DNA of 64,000 nucleotides from Todiramphus chloris collaris (Eukaryota; Chordata; Aves; Coraciiformes; Alcedinidae): assembly GCA_025345505.1 (NCBI GenBank), contig JANVCC010000021.1:26520663-26584662 (forward strand), read 5' to 3'. The notes beneath the pieces were generated by a model. It ran no database searches. It was not told where the DNA came from and saw only the letters and a program-made list of their open reading frames with translations. Shown here in pieces: positions 24,839-38,245 of this stretch (within the stretch, counting starts at the first letter, position 1; every line of letters begins with the position of its first letter). The translations under genes were made by a program, and so were the position numbers.

Positions 24839-26742
24839 ATGTCAGTTGTTCACTCCAGTTAAAGAAAAAATCTAAGATTGATATATTGAGGCACTAAAAT
24901 GTTCTAAACAAGAAAGCCAGATTACATGAATGGCATCAGTTCCTACTTACATACTGACTGGATCATTTATGCAGAAGTTACTGGCTTTCTTTTAACTAAA
25001 TATCATCTTCTTAACAAACACCTGAGTGCAGCGTTACCGCCCCTAAGAAATAAAACCTAGTCTCAGTGATACCCCACAGATTTCAGGGGTTTGTCCACAG
25101 TTTCTAAGGTCTCAGTAGAAATGTTTCAACAGGAAGTGTGAGCTCTGCACCAGACACCTGGGCCCTAGCTAAGCAAAACACTAATTTTTCTGGCTTAAGG
25201 TCATTCTACAAACAAATTAGTGAGCCTTTCTTTACTGAAGTGCTATAGAGATACTAAAATCATGCCTTCATTATTCAGAGTAGGCATCTCCTGGCCTCAT
25301 ATTACCCATTCTAAGTGTAGCCTATATATAAGAGGAAATTATGATATTTGACTTTTTTGGAAATTATTTCCCTGTTACAATGATAATGAAAAATATCCTC
25401 TCATTAGAAAGGTAGGTCATAAAATGTGAGCAGTGAAAAACTTGAAAATGGAAGTTTTTGTGTCTTCAGTGGAAAGGTCAGTCAATCAAATTTGGGATTG
25501 TTATCTCAGCTCACCAGCCCATTGGATTTAATATACAAAAGACCCTGTGGAAACACAGACAACCCAAAGCATTCAATTCCAAGTACTTAGGTATATTCAG
25601 CTGTGTGCACAGAAACTTAAAAGCACGGTCATTGAAAAATATTTAAATTAGAAGTTACACATAATTTACGATGTAACAATATTGCATTTACAACGGCACA
25701 TTATGGCACTTGTATCCTCTGGTAGTTAGGTAAGCAGATATGAAAAGGCCTTCTGACAGACAGGTATGGTCTCACAACACGACTGTTAATATATGGTGTC
25801 CTTGGTAGCAAAAGTGGTCATTTAATGAAGCCCAACTGCAGGCTGTGCGTGTAATTTATGTTTTAACTTTTGTAAACAGCACCTAGTTGCTATGGCTTGA
25901 GGCTCTGTATGAATCATTAAACAAATATATTCAACAATTTATACGAAGTCAAGAAGCAGGAAATCTCTATTTCCATATTTAAATCTGCCTATATATGTAC
26001 ATCATTACTTTATTTTATTAACTTGCCAACATATGCACCCTATCTACATAGTGTATTGAAGACAGTTGGCTTTTACTGTAGCCTATACTTACAGAATTTT
26101 GTGTGGAGCTGTAGCAAAATAAGTTGTAGTGATGGTGTGTAACCTTTCTTTACGTAGCCAAGTCAAGAGAGGTCCACGACCAGATTAATAAAATTGCTAC
26201 TTATAAAGAAATGAGCTATGGTTGCAAACACAATCTCTTCCAAGAGCAGGCTTCTTCCAGAAACTGGAAAAGGCAGTCCTACAAAGGCTCAAGCACAGGC
26301 TTTAAACTTAATGTGAGTAATCACATTAGCATGAGTTGAACTTTTCTTGTGCTTAAACACATGTGTAAGTCTTCATAGGATTAGTATCTAAATTCATATG
26401 GTTAGACTTTTATGGAATATAGAAACTGCAGAGTGCATAACTCTAAGAAAAAAAAATACTTTTATCGTTGATTTTACTCACCCAAACAGTTCAGAGTTCT
26501 AATAAAATGTACACAGAATAATAGTATAAAATTATTCTTATCCCTTATTCTCAGTAGCATCAGTCAATGAGAAGAAAAGACTATAGCCTATCCATATTTA
26601 ATTATAAAGAAGGTTCCTCTCTGATTAATGGAATCATTAAACATGCACAGATACATTTCACGGTATTAAATATTAGTTACTTTCCAGTATATTAAGAAGT
26701 AAAAATCAGAGTGGATTAAATGGGAAGAATTATTCTTAGGGT

Positions 26743-26976
26743 ATGTCTTGCAGTGCGTACAAGCCCTCACTTGTTTCCCAGGAAACGAAAAGGAAGCGCA
26801 GACATTCAACACAGTACAAGAAAATGTGCATAGGCTGCAGAACAACTGGCAAAAAATCTTGGTCCCTTTTTAATTTATTTATGGTTTTAGCTATTGTGCT
26901 GTTTATTCTAGCCTTTACAAAAGAACAATTCCAGCACTACTCATATTCGGGCTCCAGCACTTGGTGTTTCTATTAA
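26743..26976 (+). other. Small open frame with basic segment and one predicted membrane helix, unrecognised
   Basis: A 77-codon ATG frame has a basic stretch (ETKRKRRHSTQYKK at about 14-27), then a hydrophobic segment LFNLFMVLAIVLFILAF at about 43-59. AATAAA occurs at 26983, seven bases after the stop. It matches no family I know. Frames of this length arise by chance in a window this size, so coding status is doubtful. Confidence 0.15.
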
Positions 26977-29472
26977 AAATACAATAAAAATACTACTTTA
27001 GGCATTAGGAGATATGGAAAAACACACCCAATCAAAATACCTGCAGCATATGTTCATAATAAGGAAGGATTTATCACAACATTTTTATTTGAGAACCCCT
27101 GTGTTTTAAGTGGCAAGTAAACTGCATTAGCCTCATTAGATGTGCCTCAGTTCACCGGAGCTTATATATATATATAATACACGTACACAATTTACATCCA
27201 GAGAATTCATTTCTATCCAATAACTACATTTAAAAAAAGTGTAAAGGGGAAGATTAAAAAAAAAAAAACAAAAGTAAAAAATAAAGGAAATCAGATGTCA
27301 CTCAGAGAAATGACAAGGCTGAGAGAATGGTTCAGAGCGGAGGTTTTAAGCTGCCATGCTGTGCCTTTCACAGCTGCCTACACTTCATGTCATTAATAAC
27401 CAGTAAATAAGATCTGCAGGTGGGCATATAGGGCACCCTGAGCCAAGAAGCTGTAGCTAGGGCTTCTGTCTCTAAGATGGGTGGCCAGGCTCATTTGCAC
27501 AAGGCTGCTTATGTTTCCATACCGAAGTGTAACCCTACTTAGCATAGCTTCAGGGAAGCTGCTATAATACAGAGAATGCTAATTGCTGTAACCAACTGGC
27601 AATGATGCATCCAAAATTAAATGGCCTGTGACTGAGCAGATGAACAATTTTTATAGCCCTAAGTTCAGGGAACATGGATATTCTGTCAAATTAACAGACA
27701 GTCTATTTGGTCTTAATAGGTAAATTGAAGTCTTTTTAAAGACATTTAGATGTGCTATTAAGTTATCAGAATACGGTTCTCCTTCCTGTTTAAAGGTGTC
27801 CAATTTCAATCCAAAATACCTGTAGTCTATTACAAGAAAAAACAAACGAACAAAAAACCCTACAACATTTTATGACCCTTATAAGCTTCATTTTCAGGGC
27901 AAGCTGCAACACAATCTCTGCTCTTACTCTAGGCTTCTGTTCACCTCATTGTACGCAGGCAAAATTCCCACTGAAGCCAGTAGCAGGTCTGAGCACAGAG
28001 GCCTTCAGCACAGCCACTAACTAGCTGCTGCCTCCTCAGTCTTCAGTGGAATTTCTTTTTTTTTTTTTTTTTTTTCAGGAGAGCATCGTAAGATCAAAGT
28101 TTTTACTTGAGTTTCAGCAATGGGCTTTAACAGGTAAATCAAAATTGAGGTCAGACATAAATAGTCCTTGATTTTTCCTGATTGCACTTAGCAAAAGGAA
28201 ATACCCATGTATTTCAGCACAGGTAATGTATCAGTCCAGCTTTTCTACAAGCACTCTCAACAATTATATGTATTCATCAACTGACTTTATTATCTTTTTT
28301 AAAGATACCAAAAATTAGTCTGAATAACAAAAAATACTTGAGAAAAGGAAAACACTTGTAAATAAACTACGTAGAAATAAGTTTCAAAAGACAAAATTTT
28401 ATTGCTAGAGTGCAATCCTTTTCAAAGGATGTTTTGTAGCAAGTGAGACTGACAAGGAAAGTTATTAGTGCAGAATATCTGTCAGAATGGTTCATTTATA
28501 GATTTATCAGTAAGCAAGACACTGGCTGCTTTCAGGAAAAGCAGAGTTTTAAGTAAGTATGGCTTATTCTCCCCACACACAATAAATAGCTGGATTGAAA
28601 CCCACTGCACTTAGGATATGATTACAGAAATGTCACCAAATTTGATATCTTTAGTTACTTGTCAGAGTTCCCCTTTCTGTCAACCATATTGTATTAAAAC
28701 ACAGATGTTTCTTCATCCCAGCCTCCCAATACAAAGCATGGGATTCACCTCGTTGATTTTAAGACACGCCTACAATGTCTAGTCTGCTTACCCTAGGATC
28801 CCTTTATAGGCACCGGATGTAAAGTAGGCACTTGTAGAATACAATTCATCAAATCTATTTAGGATGCTTATCTGAAGGTATGATGTATCATATCCTAGAA
28901 AGATGTTTCTCTGCAGTGATTCCCAGATGTGTTTGGTACATACATACCTCCATTTTTTTGTTGGGTGAAGAGGAATCTAAAAAAAAAAAAATATCTCACT
29001 TGTTTTTCAGACACCCAAGATGAAAGCTGTGTATTCTGCATGCCCTTCAAGGGGCTCTTTATGGTCCCATGCACGATGGGAGAGCCCCTTTTCATGGCCA
29101 CCAGGACTCAGGCATGTTCTCCTTCTCTTTCAGCCTCATGAGCACAGAGGGGTAGGGGGAACTGCACAGAGAAGCTCGCCAAGGAGCGAAGCTGGCAGAA
29201 CAGCTGCAGCCACCATTAAAGCCAGAACTGATGGATATTGATAACATCATCAGAATACCTCTGCAGTTTTCACATTGGCCCCTCTCTCTGCTTACCGGCT
29301 GTTCAAGTGTTTCTCTCTGTTTTTCTATTTCTCCATTTCTCTTCTAACATAACCCCTTTGGATAGATTTAAAAAACAATAACACAAAGCTTGTAAAACTA
29401 CATCAGTTCCTGGAAGTATGGTATATCCTTCCCTCCCTTCCTCTGTTGTCGATTTAAGAACTGTACAGCAGT

Positions 29473-29641
29473 CTATTTCTTAACTTTGTTTTTCCTGAAA
29501 CTAGCCTCAGAGGCTAAGTCTACATTTACCAGAGCTGCAGTGTCCTGGGAGCACTCTGAAGACTCTGAAGTCATGTCTGACACACTATCATCAGATGTTA
29601 AAAACAGGATGGGGTGCTTCTGTTTTAATCTGGTAGCATTG
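29473..29641 (-). other. Minus-strand exon-like open frame of unknown identity
   Basis: On the minus strand a TTTTTTCTTGTTTTCTGTTAC tract ending in CAG precedes 29641, a strong acceptor-like sequence. A 55-residue open frame follows and ends in TAG at 29473, containing SDDSVSDMTSESSECSQD and a basic end (KNKVKK). I do not recognise the peptide. No clear donor-linked partner exon or nearby polyadenylation signal is seen. It may be chance or an exon of an unannotated transcript. Confidence 0.2.
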
Positions 29642-32600
29642 CTGGTAACAGAAAACAAGAAAAAAATATTGAATACTGAATATCTATGCTAAACATTTTT
29701 GTAATGAAAAGGCAGAGAAACTGAGACTACAGATTTCAGAGGTAAGTTAATCAGGAAAGACCTGGGACTGATTTGGATCTGTAGTATCCTCTATATCTTG
29801 CTGATAAATGCCTGGTCCTGCAAAGAGCTGTATACAATGCCCTGGTTGCTGCCGCACTCCATAGGTCTCTGATTTTGAGCCAAGAGTAAACATACATATC
29901 AACAAAATGCAAAGCAAAACTTTTTTATATTTTTAACAGGAAATCCATAAGAAAGCCTTCCAAAGATCAGCTTATTAAATCAATTCAATCCAATTAATGC
30001 AATACTTAGAGAGACAGAAGTATCTACTACCTGTACTCAAAGGAAAGACATGATTTTTCTCTTACATTATTATGAAGTTAAAACAATTTCATTAAATTGC
30101 ATATGTATTGCATATTCTGGACTAAAAGAGCTCTGCATATTTAGGGAGAGATTGAATTAAAAAAAAAAAAAAACAAACAAAACAAAACAAACAAGCATTT
30201 CCATAAGCTGGTAGCTCATATTCAGCTACTGGATTCATTCTCAGAAGTGCTGAAGTTGTTGAGCAGTGAGTTAGTGACACAATACTTCAGTGGGAAAATT
30301 CCAATTGGGCCATTTTGCAGGTGTCTGCAGCAAAAAGCCAGAAAGAGCTGGGGCACTGTTACAGTCATCTCTCTCTATTGCTTTGCAGCTTTTCCTTTTC
30401 CTCTTTTCTGCCAGGAGAGTCTGTCCAGGATTACCGAGCTTGGTACAAAGCTTAACACACTGCTCACATTTACACTAGCATCTGTCAAATCACTGGATGA
30501 ACAGACAGCTGGTTCCCACCACCACACTCTTGCAAAGAAATGCTCAAAAAGGTGATGTATTTACTAGATCTCCTCAGCTTCCCTCCTGTTTGAAGACATC
30601 ACCTGTAAAAGGACTCAGAATCCACTTCTGATTACACAACATACAGAGAATAGACAGGCATCTTTTTAAGGATATAACTGGAGTAACTTAACACATCCCC
30701 CATTATGTACACTTGCTAGCACTTCTCTGCTGGAAATTACTGTCCCCATAGCAAATACCCTTCTTGAATCACCACAATGCAAAAACAAATTATGTCCAGA
30801 ATCTTGACAGCGCCTGGACAATGAAAGCACAAAAAGAGTTTGACTTTTCAGCAAACAGATGAGGAGAAGAGGGGTAGCAAACAGCTCAGAGGTGGCAAGA
30901 TCTTAAACCATCACAGCTATTTGTAAAACAAAAGGGTTATTTGGATGCTCTCCATACTTGTTGTCTCTGACATGAACCTCACAGGATGGCTTTTCCAAAA
31001 GGTCCAAAAAGTGCTGTGTGTGACTGAGATTGGAGGGGTCTGAAAACTTGCTACAGTGCGATTTCATTTTTATGGGAAATCAGTGCTGTAAATACACCAA
31101 ATGTATATGAGGATGTTGCATTTCAGCAGAATATATGGTAAATGAGTAGTATATGTTGACAGGGAAATAGGACTCTGAAAATTAAACTTTTTTTTTTTTT
31201 TTTTCAGTCTTAGATACATGCATAGCCACAAAAATGATCCATTCTCCATATTACACACATCCAATGTCATCAAAAATAAGGAACACTGAAAGGAGTTCAC
31301 ATTACTTCATACTGATGCTGAAAATCACCATCAGGACATTCTGTTGCCCATGATTTGAAGCTGTGTCTCAGAGCCTCTCAGAAAACCTGTGCCACAGGAG
31401 TGACAACAATGGGAAACTGGTTTTGATTCCAGACATTACAGATGAGACATGGGATTTTTCAGAGATGTAGAAGATAATTGTTGCTACATGACCTATTACT
31501 CTCAAGTCCTCAGTCAAGTGAGGGTTTAGGGACAGTGACTTACCTTAACATGCATTCTAACAAGAGAATAGGACAGACAACCCAAACATGCTGCAGAAGC
31601 TGTAGCAAGTCTGCCATCCGGATCTTCCTGGCATGGAGGAATTTGTCATTCTCAGTGTGAAGCACAGCATTCAAACTAAAACACGAAGTATAGGGCGGAA
31701 AAAGCATTCATCCTGCTCATTGAATGTTTCAGGTCACTTTTCAGCTGTGTGTTCTTACCCCTGCTATGTCCATACCTGTGTTTCTTAAATTATAACAGCA
31801 AGCATAAACAAACAAAAACCAAAACAAACAAACAAAATTTAATTGTCAAGATGGAGATTATCAGATGCAACTGCACCAGAAATGTTTAAATAAACACTGC
31901 TTGCATTGCTTCAGTACTGCTTCAGGTGTGGTGAACATGCTATGAGGACTGTGTCTCCTCCAAATGATTGGGATCAAAGAGCCCAGGCCTTTCCTTACAG
32001 TGTCTCTCTTTAAAAATACAGTTTCTATTTACAAATGCAACTCTTGAGAAAGTAAGTACTGAGTTTCCTCCCAGGGACAAGAGATACAGTAGCAGGCCCT
32101 GGAAGAGCACTTCCTGGCAGCCTCAGCATCTTGGGACGGGTCATCACCTCATGTATGACTTCCGTGACAGACTACAGCAGGGTTGGGGACATGCAACCTA
32201 GATACCCACAAACACATCCTGCTTGGGAGATGCCAAAGGGCAGCCAGAGGGCTGTATAGCCATCACAAAAGCACCTCCACTTGTGGTGGACTACCAGGAA
32301 TCAGGACATGGGCGCTGATGGTGGGACGAGAAACATCAGAGCCCTCTTTTCTCCTCTGAGAAAAATCCACACTTACTCCCTAATGACTCCTTCTACCTGA
32401 GATGACCATGGCATGCAACTTCCAGTTTTAAAACTTACAGTTTTTATGGGTGACCGACACCAGTCAGCAAGCCCAATGGGGGTAAGAGCTGCTGGTACTC
32501 AGGACCTTTCAGGAGAAGGTGATAAACCTGCCGAAAGGTGGCACAATGTGCAGTGGCTGCACTGTTGGCTGGCTGCTCAAATTAAATTTTAATAGAACTT

Positions 32601-32783
32601 TTAAAAATAATTTCAGTGTAAACCACAATGTATGTGAGTGAGCCTAAATTAATAAAAAACTGTCTTTCAAGAATGAAGAATAAATGTAATCTGAGATCAA
32701 TATTTATGAAGCTGTGATTAATTGACTGATGACCAAATGATTACAAACTTCTGAGGCAGCTACTCAAATGTATTAGCTTTGAC

Positions 32784-32810
<27 letters not shown>
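32784..32810. repeat. Poly-A run (27 nt)
   Basis: Uninterrupted A run after TTTGAC. No LINE or retrogene body is recognised upstream of it. Confidence 0.9.
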
Positions 32811-32816
<6 letters not shown>

Positions 32817-32929
32817 CTGGGTCAATGAAAAAATGCATTCCTAATCAATTTTTAATAGCACTTAAGATTTTATGATTTTTTAAACTTTCCTTTTAATAAT
32901 TAATCAGAAAAATGAATCTAATTTAAACA

Positions 32930-33120
32930 AGGTGGTGTAAGGTGTTCTGTATCTGTTTGATGGTGTTCTTAATAAAGAAATTCAATTAGGGCTGACTTTT
33001 CATTATAAATCTCTGGTTTTAAGGACTGCTCTGATTGGCTGGTAAACATTGGGAGAATAACAGAGGTGAACCGCACCACTCAGCACAATCTACTCATTAA
33101 GATTTTACACTGTTAATTCC
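32930..33120. promoter_or_regulatory. Possible conserved non-coding element
   Basis: Closely spaced CAATTAG (32983), GATTGGCT (33032, CCAAT-box reverse) and GTAAACA (33042) in unique-looking sequence. Weak motif evidence only. Confidence 0.22.
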
Positions 33121-33394
33121 AGCCTCTCCTCACTTCCAAAAAAAAAAATATAAAGAAAAAAAAAAGGAAAAGAAAGTCTGTGATCTCTGGAACTTTTTTC
33201 AGATTTTTCTGGTGTGTTGCAGTGCTGTGTCTCATTCCTTGCTACATCCAAGGAGACAGATCCTCAGGTGGGAGCAGACACCATAAGGTGTACTGCAAGG
33301 CCATCATAATTACAGCTTAAATCAACACCTGTTGCACCTGCACGTATATTTTGTCAGTAACATACTCCATGGCTCAAAATCTAGTGTAAGGAAG

Positions 33395-33976
33395 AACATC
33401 CTGGGGTGTATTAGTAAGAGTGTGGCCAGTAGGTCAAGGGAGGTCATCCTCCTCCTGGTGAGGCCACACCTGGAATACTGTGTCCAGTTCTGGGCCCCCC
33501 AGTTCAAGAGAGACAAGGAACTACTAGAGAGTCCAGAGGAGGGCAGTGAAGATGACTGGGGGACTGGAGCATCTCTCTTATGAGGAATAGTTGAGAGTGC
33601 TGGGACTATTTTTCCTGAAGAAGAGAAGACTGACAGGAGACCTTATCAATGTCTATAAATATCTAAAGGGTGGGTGCAAGGAGGATGGAGCTGGACTCTT
33701 TTCAGTGGTGCCCAGTGAAGGGACAAGGGGCAATGGGCACAAGCTGGAATAGGAGAGGTTCCATCTACATGTAAGGAAAAACTTCTTTACCGTGAGTGAT
33801 GAAGCCCTGGAACAGGCTGCCGAGGGAGCTTGTGGAGCTTCCTTCTCTGAAGACTTTAAAAAACCACCTGGATACAATCCTGTACAATGTGCTCTAGGCA
33901 AACCTGCTTTGATGGAGGGGGTTGGACTAGATGATCTCTAGAGGTCCCTTCCAGTTCTAACAATTCTGTGATTGTG
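33395..33976 (+). mobile_element. CR1 LINE 3' fragment
   Basis: Decodes to [20 protein letters not shown] (RT C-terminus), followed by the CR1 non-coding end with GGACTAGATGATCTCTAGAG and a TTCTGTGATTGTGTG tail. The GTGATT form of the tail and the TCTAGAGGTCCCTTCC block suggest a different subfamily from the copies near 2.7-3.4 kb. Broken frames; inactive. Confidence 0.85.
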
Positions 33977-36900
33977 TGGGTTTTATGATTAGACATTAAG
34001 CAGCAGCCAAAACTTGCAGAATAATGGCCCAGATTTGAAAGTGTTTCCTGCATGGCTAGATAGAAGCACCATTCTCCTGAAGTCAGTTAAATCTCTGCAG
34101 ATGGAAGGCTTAGAGAGAGATCAGCCTGAGACTAAGACATACTATCACAGGTAGGTTAGACAGTACCTGCACTGCATAATACTTCTAGAGCTTCTTCCTG
34201 ACCTCAGGTGTCATTCTAGTATAAGTCAGTTTGTTGGGATAAAATATACATATGAAAAGGACTCTGACAGGAAATGAACGTCTTGCAATACCCTCCAAAA
34301 GAAAAAGGGGCATAGCCTAATGTCCTAGGTGCACGAGCTGCTCTGACTTCAGATATAGCCCCGCATTTCTGTTTACTTGAGTGGCTCCTTGCTGACACAT
34401 GGCAAGAAAAATTGAAAGTATCAGAAGGGCAAGATCAAAAAAATCTAAAAAAGGTCATAAAGATTTCTTTTTTTTTTCCTCACTGAACTTTGGACAGAGA
34501 AGTAAAGAGCTAGTCTGTAAAGTAAAGCAAAGGTCTGAGCAATCACTTTGAATTCCTTTGTGGACCATGGAGCCTAAAAGTAGGTATATTCTACTTTAAG
34601 AGGAGAAAAAGTTAACGCAGTTAGACGCAAAATGAAAACTGCATCTGTAAAAGTGATGTGGTTTTTTTTTTGCTATTCTGAATGAAGAATAACTGCACCA
34701 AAATTACACAAGACTCAATCCCAAGCATCAAAGCTATTCTCTTACTCTGCCCCCAGCTCACTTGCCCCATGGGCAGAGATTTACCTTCTGCCCTCTAGCA
34801 TTTGTTTTATTTCCTTTCTGGTGGTACAACATTTTTTCCACAGCTAAATCCCAAAATACTGTTTTTAAATAGAGAGATGAAGTTCACCTTCATTTTAAAA
34901 TGAAAGCCACAAAGGGATTCCCAAAGAGCAAGTAGCAAGAGCAGCCTACAGTGCTCAGGCAGCATACACAGGGGGTATTGGAGAGTTACATATTTCCACT
35001 GAATGGCCTCTGAATGGCATCAAGAAGAAGGGATTAGGCAGCTAGTGAAACCCTGAGCAACTGCCTCACAACAGGAGTCAGCAAAGCTGTCACTCTGCAG
35101 GGCTCATCAACAGTAAAATCCTGAGCAGGGAGGACCTGTTTTCACCCTTTCTGCAAGCAGTATCTTTTAAGGACCAGGGGTTTGAATTTTGGCACTCCGA
35201 ATCCCACACTTCTTTACTCTTCATTTTAGGCAAACTTCACTCTATATTCCCCTAAATCATATAAAATCACCTGGGAAACTCTTCTTAAAAGCAAAAGATC
35301 CATCCAGTCTTGTTTCTTGAGGAAATTCTTCAAGGCAAACTCAGACAGACTTTACTGTTGCAGAGGTGAACACTGAGACTGGATATCCTGGTTTGGCACT
35401 GCCTGGCATCTTCCAGTCATTTCTACCTCAGTAAAACAAGAAAAAAAAAAATAAATTAAAAATCAGTGGTTTATACCTATTTGTGCAGATGTAAACAATG
35501 ACCTTCGAGTTAGGTTTTCACGGCACAAAGCCACACATCCGAACATAACCAAATTATACAAAACAATACAACTGCATTAATTACTACTGCTCATCAGCTA
35601 GGCTAATCAGCCAGGAAGACATGAATTTCACTGTTCGCACACCCTCACTGGCTCCTTGCTCTCTTTGCACAACATGCTGCTGGGAAACATCCAAAACAGA
35701 GGCAACTCTAAATACTTTAAGCCAGAAATATGGTAGCTTCATTTGATTTTATGAATTGAACAATGTAAGTTTCAAGTTAAAAAGAGCTGGCTCAGATTTT
35801 AGTAAGTTTAGTACTCTGGCTGGTTTATCTTGTCCTAAATCAGTTCCTTTCAGGCTCTCATCAAAGAACTTTTCATTTTTGTGATAATGTTTTGTATTTT
35901 CATTATGAATCATCTCCAGGTTTCTGAGATTCCAAGAGCAAGTAGTGAAGTGTCTGAAGCACTTCACAAATAAAGGCCTAATCGTGGGAGAACAGTCATG
36001 GTTAGGTTCTTGACTTTTAACCCATCCTTTTAACCATCCTTTCTCCATAGATTTACTAACAGCTGCAGCCAGACACCCATCTCCTGCTTGCCTGCTATAT
36101 CCTTACACTCCAGTGCCTCTGCACAGGCATGCCAGGCATTCCAGTAAGTTTTTTATCCCTTTCATCCTGGCTCCACCCTAGTGCAGATGGAACCTCCACG
36201 CGGCATGGACTGCAGCATTAGGTAGCCTGGACCCTTTAAATATTTGTTACCTCCTGCAGTCATATTATACTTCCCAGATCACCTTAGCCACAGGAGATTG
36301 TTACCCCTCTAGCTCTCTTCTCCTCACTCTCTGTGGTCTCCCTCCCTCAGCACTACAGAATTAAATATTTTCCATGACCCTGAAGAGTTGGTGACATCAT
36401 GCTCTAAATTTCAACTAAACCCCAGGCACTGCTAGATCACAAATAATTTTTGAAGTATTCATTCACTGACTAGGCAACCAACTTCAGCAGAAATCTGCTA
36501 AACAAATAAGTTTAACCTCCTTACACATAAAACATATCCCTTTCAGCAGCTTATTCAGAAAAAAGAAGTTCCTTTACAAGCTATTTTTGTTTGAGAGAAA
36601 ATATATTCATCCCAACAGAGCTTGTTCTCTAACAGGTCACTTTCCAGTTACACACACTTTTTTGAAGCAGTGGAAGTCATGCCTTTGAAAAGGTTCCTGC
36701 TTTATCCCAGATTCATTTAAAAGAGTTTCACATGTCAGCTGTAAGATGCATTTCCTTGCTTTTGATTTCTCTTTCATGCATTTACCCTTTCTGCTCTTTG
36801 TATTGTCTGTTCACATTTTTTCAATAAAAATCAATATAAAGCGAAGAAAGATAAATAACAGGGATTCACTGCATTCCTCTGCAGTTCGCTGGCTGCACAA

Positions 36901-38185
36901 TGAACTCACTCAATGAATTTCAGGCTCTGGTGGTTCTCTTTAAATCTCAAACCCCAATAATTTTACATTTCTCTAGCAAAAATTCTCTGAGCATCCTTCT
37001 ACCTAAGTGGCAGGTCGATCGTGCCAGGACTAAAAGCACCTCCTTTGCAGTGGATGTCCGCTCACTCCAGCTTACAAAAATTAATGGTATCTCCATTATG
37101 TCACTGATTTCGTTCTTTTTTTAGTGGACATTGTATTTTTTTTTTTTTCTGGAATTTACTACAAGGTGTTGTGTTTTAAGGTGTGAATATTCAATCTATA
37201 TCAAGCGCACACTATTCAAAACTGTCTTTCCCCACCTAAGGATACACTATGATCATAGCTGCTAGGCCTTGTCTACACTAGAATGTCACCATTAATTAGT
37301 TTGTTCGCTTTATCTGCAGCAACTTACCTATATCAAATTGAAATGCATCCGTACAACTGCTATGTCAACCTAAGATACTTTCCTTGTTAATCATTGCATC
37401 CACAACTTTACACTTGTTTGAATTAGCTGCTCAGCATTGTAAGTAAGCATTTATCACGTGGCACAATGTTAAATCACTCAGGTCTGTAATTTTCAGCATG
37501 CTGTGGCATGATTACAAGAAACTACAGGAATCCTGGGACTGAGGTCAAGTGAGCAGATTCCTAGGAGCTGCCTGTCCCACCAGCACCGCTTCCCAGCTGC
37601 TCTCAGGCAGCCTGGAAAGCACAACGCCAAGGCTCCGTGATTTGGAGGTGCAAGCGAGGAGCCAGACGACAGTTTTCATCTGTGGACTTGGCCCCTCGGT
37701 TTCCGTGGACTGGGACAGGATCTTCCATCAGATATCATTAGGCAAGCACCACCACATACAACACTTGTGGGGCTTGGGGGCTTAACTGCAGTTGTCATTT
37801 CCTTGTTGCCCTTGAAGCCACAGGCACATGGGCTGTGAAAATCCCACCTGAACAGACAGGCAATGCTTTAGGGCAAGAAGTGAGGGGTTTGACCCAAGCC
37901 ACCTGTGCAGTGGGAGAGTGGCAGGGGAGCCAAAGGACAGTGGCAGGCACAAGGTGGGCTGCAGCAGCTGGATGTGAAGCAGTGAGGAAGGGGGGCTTGT
38001 GCCCCAAGAGCTTCCCCTGGAACGTGGTGCCATTTGCTGTACCCCATTTTGGACTAGGGGGAAAAAAAAGGGGGGGGGGGGGGGGGGAACATAAGGAAAA
38101 GTGCGGAGGAAGACTCGGGGAAATTAACAGGATTAAAACAGCTGGTATATTTAATTCAGCACAATGAAGCCTGAGCGAGGGATAG
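33977..38185. other. Intergenic, upstream of OBI1
   Basis: AT-rich unique sequence becoming GC-richer after 37.5 kb. It holds a perfect 8-bp inverted repeat with 7-nt loop at 35945-35967 and an A8-G18 block near 38.07 kb. A transcript divergent from the OBI1 promoter would cross this region, but no exon is demonstrable. Confidence 0.7.
38062..38087. repeat. A8-G18 homopolymer block
   Basis: Eight A followed by about eighteen G, lying about 160 bp before the CpG island. Long G runs are prone to sequencing error, and the length should be taken as approximate. Confidence 0.85.
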
Positions 38186-38245
38186 AGCCATTGAATCGTT
38201 TAGGTTGGAAAAGTCCTTTAGGATCACCGAGTCCAAACACTAATA
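38186..38245 (-). mobile_element. Short CR1 3' tail beside the CpG island
   Basis: GAATCGTTTAGGTTGGAAAA, then TTTAGGATCACCGAGTCCAA, is the reverse complement of the CR1 3' end seen at 7.3 kb. It stops abruptly where GC-rich promoter sequence begins. Confidence 0.75.

Larger units (their letters stand above)
24839..33394. other. Intergenic desert, 8.5 kb
   Basis: Mostly unique AT-rich sequence with poly-A/T runs. Contains the two doubtful open frames at 26.7-27.0 and 29.5-29.6 kb and the possible element at 32.9-33.1 kb. Nothing else supported. Confidence 0.75.

Noticed and set aside
32784-32810. Poly-A run as a retropseudogene tail
   Set aside because: No gene-derived sequence found upstream and no target-site duplication seen.
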